Numbered from the stretch's first letter, positions 29,284 through 37,356 are shown. The stretch is DNA of 64,000 bases from Phycisphaeraceae bacterium (GCA_019636655.1 JAHBXB010000001.1:806001-870000); one strand, 5' to 3'. Notes: generated by a model from the sequence alone, not told the origin. Program-made: numbers and translations.

Positions 29284-30698
29284 GGGTCGCGGGAGTCTAC
29301 CACCGGTGGATTCAGGGCCGCGGCGAGCCGGGCGCGCAGGTCGTTGTCGGCCTCGCCAAGGATCGCCGCGTGCCGCTGCCGCGGCTGGCCGGCGACGAGG
29401 GCGGTGGTCACGAGCGACCGGCGTGCGAGCGGGGTGCCGGCCTGCTTGAGCAGCAGGTCCGCGATCTGCCATGCGTCGCCCTCGCGCCCGGCGCGGAGGC
29501 AGGCGGCGTGCAGGCGGCAGGCCTCGTCGACGAGGTACGTCCGGACGAACGCCTGCAGGCCGGGCCAGTCCTCCGGCTGGACGTTCCGGGGGCGGGCGCC
29601 CGCCGCGATAGCGGCGATCCGGGAGATGCGGCCGACGGGGTCCTTGCCGAGTTCGTAGCTGTCGGCCAGGCGCTCTCGCGCGAGCATGAGGTTGTACGCG
29701 ATCTTGTCGGCGCGCGGCATCATCGCGGCTTCGGCGTCGCTGTTGATGACCATGTTGAACCACTCGACGACGAGTTCGTCGTCGGCGACCATCGAACCCA
29801 GGACGCCCCACTCGACCATCTCGTCGTAGTCGGCCCAGAGCATGCGGGCGCTGCGGGCATCGCGGATCTGGGTGAATCGCTCCTTGGCGCCGGGGCGGCG
29901 GGAGGCGAGGTCGGCGATCTCGGAAGCCAGGGCGCCGCGGCGGGCGGGGCCGAAGGCGGGGTCGAGTTCGGCGGCGCGTTCCCAGAGCCAGGTGTAGAGG
30001 CCGGTCGCCGCGTAGAGGTTGCCGACGCGGACGGCGCGGCGGGCGTCGTCGAGACGCTGCCAGAGATCGACGGGGCCGTCTTCGGGGCCGGGGTCGCGGA
30101 CGGACTCGCCGAGGCCGTCGTCCATGGCGTAGAAGCCGGTGGGCATCGGCGGGGGCTCGGGGGGCGGGTTCTTCAGGTTGTGGAACTCGTACCAGACGGG
30201 GTCGGTGGAACGGATCCGCTCCATGGCGAAGTCGGATTGGAAGAGGATGCTGACGGCGCCGGGGCAGATCTTCGGCGGCTTTGGGATCTTGCGGCCGCTG
30301 GTGAGTGCCGAGGGGAGCATCCCCTCGTTCGCCGCGTAGGGCGATTCCTCGCAGTACAGACGCTTCATGCACTTCTTGCCCTTGAAGATGGAGACGCCAG
30401 TGCATGGCGCCGGCACCTTGACGGCGATGCAGTGCCAGCGGATGTACGCGGCGAGGGTGGGGTTTCGCCACGTGTACTGCTCCATCCATGCCGCGTCGGC
30501 GCTGTTGGGCTCGTATTGGTAGAGGACCAGGAGGCGGTTTTGGCGGGCGGCTTCCTCCGCGGCTTCGGTCGGACCGAGGGTGGACCACTCCACAGCGGGC
30601 GCCATCTCAGCGAGGCGGTCCTGTGCGGAGGCCGGGGCGGGGGATGCAAAAATGACAGCGGCGCAGGTGAGTGCGAGGGCGGCGGCTGCGAATCGCAT
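29280..30698 (-). CDS. Exported protein with thioredoxin-like N-terminus
   Basis: A 472-residue exported protein; the signal peptide ends ASPAPASAQ. Residues 45-95 (RLLVLYQYEPNSADAAWMEQYTWRNPTLAAYIRWHCIAVKV) look like the start of a thioredoxin-fold domain of the DUF255/Thio_7 kind, but no CxxC motif is present. Several Cys and Lys follow (FKGKKCMKRLYCEE). The C-terminal 250 residues are helical and repeat-like, possibly TPR-type. Function unknown. A GGAGG site precedes the ATG. It is transcribed with DUF72 by a 4-base overlap. The change in strand composition (G-rich + strand from here rightward) begins in this gene. Confidence 0.7.
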   Translation of the reverse strand: MRFAAAALALTCAAVIFASPAPASAQDRLAEMAPAVEWSTLGPTEAAEEAARQNRLLVLYQYEPNSADAAWMEQYTWRNPTLAAYIRWHCIAVKVPAPCTGVSIFKGKKCMKRLYCEESPYAANEGMLPSALTSGRKIPKPPKICPGAVSILFQSDFAMERIRSTDPVWYEFHNLKNPPPEPPPMPTGFYAMDDGLGESVRDPGPEDGPVDLWQRLDDARRAVRVGNLYAATGLYTWLWERAAELDPAFGPARRGALASEIADLASRRPGAKERFTQIRDARSARMLWADYDEMVEWGVLGSMVADDELVVEWFNMVINSDAEAAMMPRADKIAYNLMLARERLADSYELGKDPVGRISRIAAIAAGARPRNVQPEDWPGLQAFVRTYLVDEACRLHAACLRAGREGDAWQIADLLLKQAGTPLARRSLVTTALVAGQPRQRHAAILGEADNDLRARLAAALNPPVVDSRDP

Positions 30699-30725
30699 GC
30701 TGCAAAGCCTCCGACTGAGGCCGCT

Positions 30726-31382
30726 TCAAGGGGGCCGTGGCCTGTAACGCGCCGATGGTTGGACGCACAGGGCCCGGTCTGGTTCCCATGGGCGTCCGTA
30801 CGGCTCGGTCCGCGGGCGGGCGCCGTCGCAGGCCGGCAGGGGCGTGGCCGCTTGGACGGTTGCCGGGATGGGGGACGGCACGGGGTTCGGATTGGGTGGT
30901 GGGTCCGCCACGGGAGCGGGTGGGGGCGGCGGGGCATGAGAGGGTGGTCGGGGCGCCGGGGACGCGGAGTAGGACGTGCCGCGGCGCGGGCCTGGGGTGA
31001 AGTTGGCGAGGCGCAGGAGGAGGGCGGCGGCGCGGCGGGCGGTTTCGCGGGAGCGGCGGCGGAGTTCGAGGCCGCGCTGGTCGCCGGGACGGACGGGGAA
31101 GTGGGATTCGTCTGAGTTGTGCTCGTCAATGGAACGGCCGAGCGCGATGGTCGCCGCGGGGAGGAAGTTGCTGGCGACGATGCGGGTGCGGCGGGCGATG
31201 GTGGATTCGATGTGATCTAATCGCTCGGCGATCTCGGGCTCGGCGAACCAGAGGACGAGGGCTTCGACGGTGGTGTTATGGAGATCGGCGACGTCGCGGA
31301 GGGTGAGGGTGGGGTCGGTGACGGAGTCGAGGATCTTGGCCGCGAGGTCGGGGGAGGGGTTGAAGGAGGGGAGGCTGAGCAT
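30726..31382 (-). CDS. HTH-like protein with Pro-rich tail
   Basis: A 218-residue protein. The N-terminal 70 residues include a helix-turn-helix-like run (LTLRDVADLHNTTVEALVLWFAEPEIAERL), followed by a helical Arg-rich region and a long Pro-rich tail from about residue 140. Family not recognised. It may be a DNA-binding or scaffold protein. The ATG has no Shine-Dalgarno. A promoter lies immediately before it (TTGACG, 16 bases, TATTCT, then 8 bases to the ATG), which suggests a leaderless mRNA. The Pro-rich tail could partly be a compositional artefact, and no other start is better. Confidence 0.6.
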   Translation of the reverse strand: MLSLPSFNPSPDLAAKILDSVTDPTLTLRDVADLHNTTVEALVLWFAEPEIAERLDHIESTIARRTRIVASNFLPAATIALGRSIDEHNSDESHFPVRPGDQRGLELRRRSRETARRAAALLLRLANFTPGPRRGTSYSASPAPRPPSHAPPPPPAPVADPPPNPNPVPSPIPATVQAATPLPACDGARPRTEPYGRPWEPDRALCVQPSARYRPRPP

Positions 31383-31390
31383 GACCGACC

Positions 31391-31418
31391 AGAATACGGG
31401 TTTTTAACGGTGCGTCAA
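31391..31418 (-). promoter_or_regulatory. Promoter abutting the HTH-like gene start
   Basis: On the minus strand TTGACG (31418-31413), a 16-base spacer and TATTCT (31396-31391) are followed after 8 bases by the ATG at 31382. No Shine-Dalgarno fits in that space, so the transcript would be leaderless. Confidence 0.6.
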
Positions 31419-31509
31419 TAGGGTTTTGATAGGAATGTGAAAAAGCCCGCAAGTGGTGACTTGGTGAGGAGTTGCGCGAGGGCCTTGCGGTGGGCGGAGG
31501 GTTGTGGGT

Positions 31510-31555
31510 GCAAAGGGAACCATGCTGACTCCCTCTGCGACTCCCTCCGGCGGGG
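31510..31555 (+). repeat. Hairpin repeat copy 1 (degenerate)
   Basis: GCAAAGGGAACC...GACTCCCTCTGC is a weakened form of the 12-base stem seen in the other two copies. The same conserved tail follows (CTCCCTCCGGCGGG). Same orientation as copies 2 and 3. Confidence 0.65.
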
Positions 31556-31756
31556 AGTGGGTGTTGGGTTCGGTGGAGGGGGCAAAGCCGCGTTCCTGCA
31601 TGTTTGCCTTGCTTCATCAATGAAACGCCGCGCCTTACCAGTTGAAGAGGCCCGGCAGACGAGATGGGTCAGTCGCCCCGCTAGTGTCCTGATCTGGGAA
31701 GTCGCAACTGTTCGGGGGAGGCGCGAATCGACTCCGGGGTATTCTGGAGTCGAGCG

Positions 31757-31882
31757 ATGAGCACACGGAAGCCGTTGAACCTGACCGCAGTGGAACGGGA
31801 GGAACTGCGGGCCCTGGTCCGCCGCGGCGTGTTCACCAGCGTGGCGGCCCATCGTGCGGCTTCCTTCGGTTCACGACACTAG
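31757..31882 (+). pseudogene. IS630-like transposase N-terminal remnant
   Basis: A 41-residue frame, MSTRKPLNLTAVEREELRAL and VRRGVFTSVAAHRAASFGSRH. The LTxxEREELRALVRRG phrase is typical of the first helix of IS630-family transposases. The frame then diverges and stops early, so only the start of the gene remains. It ends 18 bases before the AT-rich immunity-like gene. The match is short, so the family call is tentative. Confidence 0.4.
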
Positions 31883-31899
31883 GCGAGAGGTCTCGAGTA

Positions 31900-32388
31900 A
31901 TGACCATTGGTCTTCGCAGCGCATCTGAGTCGCGATGGAAGCCAAGCAGAGGCGATATCATGGCGATGTCTCTGCGGGACAACGAGTGGTTGTTCTCTAG
32001 AGTAATCAACACATCGGCTGTCGCTAGTCCGCTTGCCAATGATTGGCTTGGCACTTTACTGTATGTTTTTAAATACAAAAATAATCGACCATTGCCGCCA
32101 CAAAGGCTTTTTGTCAACGACTTGCTGATGCCACCGGTGATTGTTTCAGGCGAACTTTGGCATCACAGATTGGTAGAATTAATTGACAACAGGGGGTTTT
32201 TTGATGGCGAATTATTTGATATACATTGCTTTCGATCATTAGTATTTACGACTCAGAGATACTATGACGAGCATGGGGTTGAGCTCGCATCGCGTGTGGA
32301 ACCGTGTGGCCTCCAGGTATTGTACACTGCGCAGGGGCTTGCAAAGGAGATCACCAACGCGATCGGAGGCTTGCGCGGGCTGAAGTAG
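31900..32388 (+). CDS. Imm26-like immunity protein (orphan)
   Basis: A 162-residue protein whose sequence is clearly AT-richer than everything around it, with many ATT, TTT and AAT codons. The pattern GDIMAMSLRDNEWLFSRVI near residue 18 and LPPQRLFVNDLLMPPVIVSGELW in the middle resemble the Imm26 family, whose members are immunity proteins of polymorphic toxin systems. GAGAGG before the ATG may serve as a ribosome site. No toxin gene is adjacent; an IS630-like remnant precedes it. It was probably acquired by transfer and retained as an orphan. The Imm26 call is by pattern only. Confidence 0.6.
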   Translation: MTIGLRSASESRWKPSRGDIMAMSLRDNEWLFSRVINTSAVASPLANDWLGTLLYVFKYKNNRPLPPQRLFVNDLLMPPVIVSGELWHHRLVELIDNRGFFDGELFDIHCFRSLVFTTQRYYDEHGVELASRVEPCGLQVLYTAQGLAKEITNAIGGLRGLK

Positions 32389-32969
32389 CCCAGTTGGAGG
32401 GGCGAGGTCTTCGATGGTCTCGTGCGGTGTGGTTGACCGTCACGTTGGCGTGGAGCTCGCGGCACACAGGTCGCCGAGTTGGGCAACAAGCTGCCCCCCG
32501 ATTGGCAGGCTTTGATACGCCGACACCGCCGCCGCGGGCAATCTCCGCTCCGACCGCTTCTAGTACAACGATATCCGCCGCCTCCTGATCTACGTAGAGC
32601 TTGCACATGAAGGCGTTCGCCGTGTGCGTCCTGTGATCGCAGAGCACATGGGCAACGATGAATATCGGCTGATTGCGGCCGAGGGGGTGCAGCGGATGAC
32701 GTCTGGGAGCTTACGGCTGGCAGTGTTGTTCGATGCCGGATGGAATCCTGGGAAGGTGGAGAGATCCGAGTTGCTCGTGAGTTGGTGCGCGGCGAGTGAC
32801 GGCGGGCCGGTCGCCGCGCGAGCGGGCAACTCTGTGGTGAGTGGATGCGAGGCGACGGGTCGCGGATGCAGAGGGAACCCGCTGGTTCCCTCTGCAACTC
32901 CCTCCGGCGGGAAAGGCAGGCGTGCGGGGTTGGTCGGGTTCCGGGCCGCTGCCGGTGCGCCTTGCACGC
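32389..32969. other. Gene-poor stretch with hairpin repeat copy 2 and possible gene remnant
   Basis: No complete gene was found. A + frame opened after a stop at 32561 reads protein-like for about 75 codons (YNDIRRLLIYVELAHEG, later VIAEHMGNDEYRLIAAEGV) before becoming low-complexity near 32790. This may be the tail of a decayed gene. Repeat copy 2 lies at 32868-32911. Confidence 0.35.
32868..32911 (+). repeat. Hairpin repeat copy 2
   Basis: GCAGAGGGAACC (32868-32879) and GGTTCCCTCTGC (32884-32895) form a perfect 12-base stem with the loop CGCT, followed by AACTCCCTCCGGCGGG. Identical over at least 45 bases to copy 3, including the CGGAT before the stem. Confidence 0.9.
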
Positions 32970-33941
32970 TTAGCTTGTCCGCACAAAGACGGTGTGCTGG
33001 CGGCAGCCGTCGGGGCGGTCGCAGTCGCGGTAGAACTCGGCACCTCTCTTGCGGATCTTGGCGTGCTTGCCGCAGAGGGGGCAGGTGTAGGCGAGCGGAG
33101 AGTACTTGCCGCAGTCGGCGCACTTGAGGCAGTAGTCGCGTCTGTATTCCACCTGGACGTTGATGCTGCGGCACTTCGCGCAGGAGAGGGCTTCGAGGCG
33201 GTCGATGCGGATTGACGCGGCGGGAGTGGGCTGGGACGGGGCGCGGGTGGAGGTCGCTGGCGGGGTGTGCTGTTTCATCAGGTAGTCGGCGATGCGGGAG
33301 AGTTCCGCATCAGAGAGGGTGAAGTCCGTGGCCTCGTCGCCAATCCCTGCGCGGAGCATGCCCTTGAAGCCGCTGCCGCGGAGGTGGGTTGCGATCTGCT
33401 CGTTGATTCGCTTGGTGATCTGGTCGGCCTTGAGGACGCTTGTCTCGTAGGGCTTGGTGTGGCCTGCGAATCGGCCGTTGGTGCTGATGGCGACGAAGGT
33501 GAGGATGGGGAACGCGCCGAATCTCGTCTGCAGCAGGCCGAGCGTCTTGCTCATGAGTGGCGGCTCTGCCGTGTCCAAGAGGACTCGGAGCGAGCGGGCC
33601 TGGCGGTCTGCCTGTGCGAGGGGATCGGCGATGTTCTCGGGCTTGCCCGGGTTGGATCGCCACGTGCGCTGCCACTGGCCGAGGCGGTCGACGGTGAGTT
33701 TGCCGGAGACGCTCTTGGACTCGATGATGGCGATGCCGTGGCGGTAGAGGATGAGGTGGTCGATCTGGGTGAAGCCGCCCGCGCGGTCGGGGACACGCAG
33801 GCCATTGAAGACGTAGATGTCGACGGCGGTGTGGTACTCACGGGCGAGGAAGTGGGCGAGATCTTTCTCCGCTGTCCAGCCGGCGTGGTTGAGAATGTCG
33901 GTGGACCTGGGTTCGTGCTGGTCGAAGGGTTTCCGGATCAT
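32970..33941 (-). CDS. NERD-domain nuclease-like protein with zinc ribbons
   Basis: A 323-residue protein. The NERD domain (about 20-130) includes GGFTQIDHLILYRHGIAIIESKSVSGKLTV, where the Asp and the E-x-K pair match the restriction-endonuclease-like core. A linker (about 225-250) leads to C-terminal Cys clusters: CAKC, CLKCADCGKY, CPLCGK and a last Cys near DRPDGC. These resemble zinc ribbons or a topoisomerase-type finger. The ATG at 33941 is preferred over the TTG at 33977: that TTG sits in the -35 element TTGCAT, which is 16 bases from TAGTCT, itself 8 bases before the ATG. It may act on foreign DNA or in DNA processing; substrate unknown. Confidence 0.8.
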   Translation of the reverse strand: MIRKPFDQHEPRSTDILNHAGWTAEKDLAHFLAREYHTAVDIYVFNGLRVPDRAGGFTQIDHLILYRHGIAIIESKSVSGKLTVDRLGQWQRTWRSNPGKPENIADPLAQADRQARSLRVLLDTAEPPLMSKTLGLLQTRFGAFPILTFVAISTNGRFAGHTKPYETSVLKADQITKRINEQIATHLRGSGFKGMLRAGIGDEATDFTLSDAELSRIADYLMKQHTPPATSTRAPSQPTPAASIRIDRLEALSCAKCRSINVQVEYRRDYCLKCADCGKYSPLAYTCPLCGKHAKIRKRGAEFYRDCDRPDGCRQHTVFVRTS

Positions 33942-33949
33942 GGGCGACG

Positions 33950-33977
33950 AGACTAACGAACTCTCGAAGGGATGCAA
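33950..33977 (-). promoter_or_regulatory. Promoter abutting the NERD gene start
   Basis: Minus-strand TTGCAT, a 16-base spacer and TAGTCT end 8 bases before the ATG at 33941. No Shine-Dalgarno is present, which again suggests a leaderless transcript. Confidence 0.5.
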
Positions 33978-34053
33978 GGGCGGGGGTGGGGGCCACAGAT
34001 CTGTGGTGGTGGGTGGGGTTGGCGCGGGGTTAGTACGCGTGGCTGTTGCGGAT

Positions 34054-34097
34054 GCAGAGGGAACCCGCTGGTTCCCTCTGCAACTCCCTCCGGCGAG
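34054..34097 (+). repeat. Hairpin repeat copy 3
   Basis: The same perfect 12-base stem (34054-34065 with 34070-34081), CGCT loop and AACTCCCTCCGGCG tail as copy 2, with the same GCGGAT before the stem. Orientation is the same in all three copies. Confidence 0.9.
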
Positions 34098-34576
34098 GGG
34101 ATCGTTGGGCGCTGCGCGGTGGTGCGGGGGGCGGGATGCACTGGCTCAACCGCAGAGCCGGTTGAGTCGGTGGCACGATGTCGGCGTCAACTGCCGGCCC
34201 TGGTCCAAGCCGCCCCCTCTCCTCCGGCTCACCGTCCGGCCGGTTCCGGAGAGCTGTGACGCGTTGGTGCTAACCCTGCCGCAGATTCGGGGCCCGCGCA
34301 ATCGGAGGTCGATCGCGCTGGGGTCCGGCAGCGCCTGGTGGTCTTGCCGTTTACTTGGGGAGTGGCGGGGCCTGGGCGACGGCCCGGCTCGGAGATCCGG
34401 GCCACCAAGAGGGGAGGCCGAGGGCGGGGGTCAGCCGCAGGACCAGGCAAATGCGAGGGTGTCGGGGTGCCGCGAGCTGATGGTGAGCAGTATGTGGGCG
34501 GCTGGAGTGTGATCGTGCAGTGGGCTCTTGTGACCGATCTCCACGGCTGCATCTGCAGGAAGCGCAGACGCTGAAA

Positions 34577-34616
34577 CACCAAGGCCCGGGTGCGACGCAC
34601 ACCGGGCCTCGTGTGT
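34577..34616 (-). terminator. Terminator-like hairpin
   Basis: AGGCCCGG (34582-34589) pairs with CCGGGCCT (34602-34609), and the loop can pair further (TGC/GCA). It lies about 70 bases beyond the end of the minus-strand membrane-protein gene. No good T-run follows on either side, so function is uncertain. Confidence 0.4.
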
Positions 34617-34684
34617 TGCCATCCCCCCACTGCACCCCTGCCCCAAGGCTCCGCGCCCACACGCGGCGAACGTCGTTGAGGATA

Positions 34685-35269
34685 TCAGCCTGCGAGGGGG
34701 ACGAAGGTGCGGGGCCAGAGCCAGAGGAAGATGCCGGCGGTGATCGCCGCGTAGACGACGCCGTCGAAGACCTTGACGACGGCGTGGCGCCAGGACTGGC
34801 CGAGCCAGATGGTGTTCTGCGCGGCCATGCCGACGTAAGGGAGGAGGGCGATCGCAGCGAGGCCGTAGAAGAGGATCTGGTTGCTGGGGGAGTTGGGGCC
34901 GTGTGGGATGGTCCAGCGGGCGGCGACGCCGATGAGGATGGAGACGACGAGGAGATTGAGCATCCAGAGGGTGAGGCAGCGGCCCATGCTGGGCTTGCCG
35001 GACATGACGGTGAGGAGGGCCCAGGGGCCGCGGTTGAAGCGTTCAAGGAAGGCGGGGTCCTTCATGTTCTGGCCCTGGCACCAGGGGACGTAATAGACGC
35101 CCGGTGCATGGGGGTTCTGCTGGAGGTAGGCCATGAGGCCGGCCTCATCGGGCGGGGCCTTGAAGTCCGCCTTGTGGATGGGGGTGGCCATCCAGATGAT
35201 CGACGACGCGATGAACACAGCGACGGCGGACAGCACGATCGGCATCCACATTTCCGTGATGAAATACAT
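34685..35269 (-). CDS. Integral membrane protein, unknown
   Basis: A 194-residue protein with about four membrane segments (near 9-27, 98-117, 130-152 and 170-187). The ATG at 35269 has a GAGGG site 7 bases upstream. Between TM1 and TM2 there is a soluble loop (about 30-95) with KAPPDEAGLMAYLQQN and an APGVYYVPWCQG phrase. The family is seen in several planctomycetes and other bacteria, but its function is not known to me. The divergent DUF1015 gene begins about 210 bases away. Confidence 0.75.
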   Translation of the reverse strand: MYFITEMWMPIVLSAVAVFIASSIIWMATPIHKADFKAPPDEAGLMAYLQQNPHAPGVYYVPWCQGQNMKDPAFLERFNRGPWALLTVMSGKPSMGRCLTLWMLNLLVVSILIGVAARWTIPHGPNSPSNQILFYGLAAIALLPYVGMAAQNTIWLGQSWRHAVVKVFDGVVYAAITAGIFLWLWPRTFVPLAG

Positions 35270-35455
35270 GCGTTGCCCTCGGTGACCCCCCACCGCCCCA
35301 GACATTTCAATACCAGCATATCGGAATAGCGTGCAGATACAGTGAAAACTCGGGAATTCAGAGGGTTGGGCGGCGCGGGGCGGGATCGTCGCAACTGGTG
35401 ATTGCTGGCGGACTTGTGGGATAGCGCGGGGGTGCGTGAGGGGAGCTCAACCTCT

Positions 35456-35461
35456 TATACT
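35456..35461 (+). promoter_or_regulatory. -10 element before DUF1015
   Basis: TATACT matches the -10 consensus well and lies 19-34 bases before the two possible starts of the DUF1015 gene. No matching -35 element is obvious. Confidence 0.3.
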
Positions 35462-35479
35462 CGCGCGGCGGGGGAAGGG

Positions 35480-36871
35480 ATGAAGGACGACGCCATGCCC
35501 GAGGTTTTTCCGTTTCGCGCGGTGCAGTACACGACGATGACCAGGGGACGATCCGGGGCGCCCGCGGATGTGAGCGCGGTGATCGCGCCGCCGTACGACG
35601 TGCTGGATGCGGGGTCGAAGGGGGCGCTGCTGCGGCAGAGTGCGAAGAACATCGTGGCGATCGACCTGCCGCACTTGCCGGCGAAGCAGCGCGGGCCGGA
35701 TGCTGTGTACGAGAGGGCAGCCGCGGCGCTGCGGGGATGGCTGGGGGATGGGACGCTGACGCAGCGGTCGGCGCCGGCGATGTTTGTGTACCGGGAGCGG
35801 TTCACATTCGCGGGGTCGCTGCACGAACGGACGGGGATGGCGTGCACGCTGGAGGTGGTGCCGTTCGGGCCGAGGCCTGGCGCGGGCGGGGTGCTGCCGC
35901 ACGAGGAGACGTTCTCGGGTCCGAAGGAGGACCGGATGGCGCTGATGGGGGCGACGCGGGCGCAGCTGTCGCCGATCTTCGGGCTGCACCAGGATGAGCG
36001 AGGGGAGGCGACGGGGCTGCTGAAGCGGATCATGTCGTCGCGCGGGCCTGATGCGACGGCGCGGACGGAGGCTGGGTTTGGCGGGGAGGTGACTCACGAG
36101 GCGTGGACGGTGGACGAGACGCCGATGATCGAGGCGTACCAGGCGGCGCTGCGGGGAGAGGATGTGTTCATTGCGGATGGGCACCACCGGTACACGACGG
36201 CGCTGAACTATCTCACGGGGCTCGAGGCGGAGGGGGCGGTGGGGCGCGATCATCCGGCGCGGCGGTGCATGTTTGTGCTGGTCTCGATGAGCGACCCGGG
36301 GATGGTGATCGGGCCGACGCACCGGGTGCTGGGAGGGATGAAGGAGTGGTCGTTCGAGCGGTTCGCCGCGGCGGCGAAGGGGGTGCTGGAGATCCGCGAG
36401 TGCGGGGGCGATGTGGGGAAGATCGAGGGGGAGATGGCGAAGCGAGGGGGCGAGGCGGGGGTGCTGGGGCTGTACGACTTCGCGGCGGGGCGGTGCTACG
36501 TGTGCAGCCCGGCGGCGGCGGACCCGCTGGCGAAGAGGTTTCCGGATCGCGTGCCGGCGTGGCGGAACCTTGATGTGGCGATCGTGCAGTACGTGATCGT
36601 GGAGGGGATCTGCCAGCCGGCGCTCAACGGCGGCGAGGCGGTGAAGTGGGCGTTCCCGCATTCGATCGAGGAGATGATCGAGATCGGGGAGGGGAAGGAG
36701 AAGGGGAGCGGCGGCGGAGGCGCGGGGGATGCGCAGTTGGCAGTGATTGTGAGGCCGACGCCGCTGGAGGCGGTGCGGGAGATCAGCCGCGCGGGGGAAC
36801 TGATGCCGCAGAAGAGCACGTTTTTCTATCCGAAGCTGGCGACGGGGCTGTTTGTCAACCCGCTGGCGTAG
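35480..36871 (+). CDS. DUF1015 family protein
   Basis: A 463-residue cytoplasmic protein of the DUF1015 family (function unknown). Conserved phrases include FPFRAVQYTT, VIAPPYDVL, LPHEETFSGPKEDRMALM, LSPIFGLHQDE and IADGHHRYTTALNY, the last being the family hallmark. The start is either 35480, with a GGGGAAGGG run directly before it, or 35495, with AAGGA 7 bases upstream; the conserved domain starts after both. The last 17 bases overlap the convergent thioredoxin gene. Members of this family often lie near 3-phosphoglycerate dehydrogenase, which is not present here. Confidence 0.9.
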   Translation: MKDDAMPEVFPFRAVQYTTMTRGRSGAPADVSAVIAPPYDVLDAGSKGALLRQSAKNIVAIDLPHLPAKQRGPDAVYERAAAALRGWLGDGTLTQRSAPAMFVYRERFTFAGSLHERTGMACTLEVVPFGPRPGAGGVLPHEETFSGPKEDRMALMGATRAQLSPIFGLHQDERGEATGLLKRIMSSRGPDATARTEAGFGGEVTHEAWTVDETPMIEAYQAALRGEDVFIADGHHRYTTALNYLTGLEAEGAVGRDHPARRCMFVLVSMSDPGMVIGPTHRVLGGMKEWSFERFAAAAKGVLEIRECGGDVGKIEGEMAKRGGEAGVLGLYDFAAGRCYVCSPAAADPLAKRFPDRVPAWRNLDVAIVQYVIVEGICQPALNGGEAVKWAFPHSIEEMIEIGEGKEKGSGGGGAGDAQLAVIVRPTPLEAVREISRAGELMPQKSTFFYPKLATGLFVNPLA

Positions 36872-37346
36872 GGATGGCAGGGGCGGGAGCAGCCGCGGCG
36901 GACTCTTCGAGCCAGGAGCGAAGGGCCGGGGCGCCCATCACGCCGCTGTGGGAGGCGACGATTGAGTCGCCTCGGAGGACGACGAGGGCGGGGATGGAGC
37001 GGATACCGAGTTCGGCGGCGTCCTGCGGGTGCTTGTCGACATCGAGGTAGACGGGCTCGGTGTGGTCGGTGATCCACTTGTTGATGCCGGCGTCGGCGAG
37101 GGCGCCGCGCTTGAAGACCTGGCAGGGACCGCACCAGGAGGCGGTGGCGAAGACGAGGACGGGGCGGTTGGACTCCGTGGCGTGCGAGGCGGCCTCGGCG
37201 AGGGTGGTGGTGACGCGGAAGGCGGGCGGGGTTTCGGCGCTGCGGCCGGCCCACCACTGCAGCCCCATGAGCAGGGCGATGATCGCGAGGATGGGGATCA
37301 GGAAGGAGAATCGGCGGGGGCGGCGGCGGGATGGTGTGTCGTTCAT
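36855..37346 (-). CDS. Membrane-anchored thioredoxin-like protein
   Basis: A 163-residue thioredoxin-fold protein with one N-terminal membrane segment (about 14-32) after a basic stretch, so the domain faces the periplasm. The active site is intact: FATASWCGPCQVFKRG, followed by the cis-Pro in GIRSIPALVVL. The ATG at 37346 has an AAGGA site 9 bases upstream. It lies 10 bases after the second CNNM gene and completes a likely four-gene operon with hscB and both CNNM genes. An oxidoreductase or cytochrome-maturation role is possible, but no partner is visible. Confidence 0.9.
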   Translation of the reverse strand: MNDTPSRRRPRRFSFLIPILAIIALLMGLQWWAGRSAETPPAFRVTTTLAEAASHATESNRPVLVFATASWCGPCQVFKRGALADAGINKWITDHTEPVYLDVDKHPQDAAELGIRSIPALVVLRGDSIVASHSGVMGAPALRSWLEESAAAAPAPAIPTPAG

Positions 37347-37356
37347 GGGTGGTCCT

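Larger units (their letters stand above)
31383..31756. other. Gene-free stretch with hairpin repeat copy 1
   Basis: No convincing gene is present. It holds the promoter of the HTH-like gene at its left end, a degenerate copy of a hairpin repeat (31510-31555), and a segment just before the IS630-like remnant (31682-31756) that may be the element's left end. Open frames on both strands here read as low-complexity shadows. Confidence 0.5.
33978..34684. other. Gene-free stretch with hairpin repeat copy 3
   Basis: About 700 bases without a convincing gene; frames on both strands are Pro/Arg/Gly-rich shadows. It contains repeat copy 3 (34054-34097) and a terminator-like hairpin (34582-34609). Confidence 0.55.

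Noticed and set aside
29280-29400. Replication origin with DnaA boxes at the skew switch
   Set aside because: No TTATCCACA-type boxes or dnaA gene were seen. The skew change alone does not prove an origin.
28546-30588. A 680-codon minus-strand frame containing DUF72
   Set aside because: Only the last 245 codons are a real protein. The upstream part is a Pro/Arg-rich shadow of the exported thioredoxin-like gene in another frame.
31510-34097. CRISPR-like array
   Set aside because: The three repeats are more than 1 kb apart, palindromic and without regular spacers or cas genes.
34229-34660. A 143-codon minus-strand frame in the gene-free stretch
   Set aside because: The product is Pro/Arg/Ser-rich, has no domain and contains the terminator-like hairpin.
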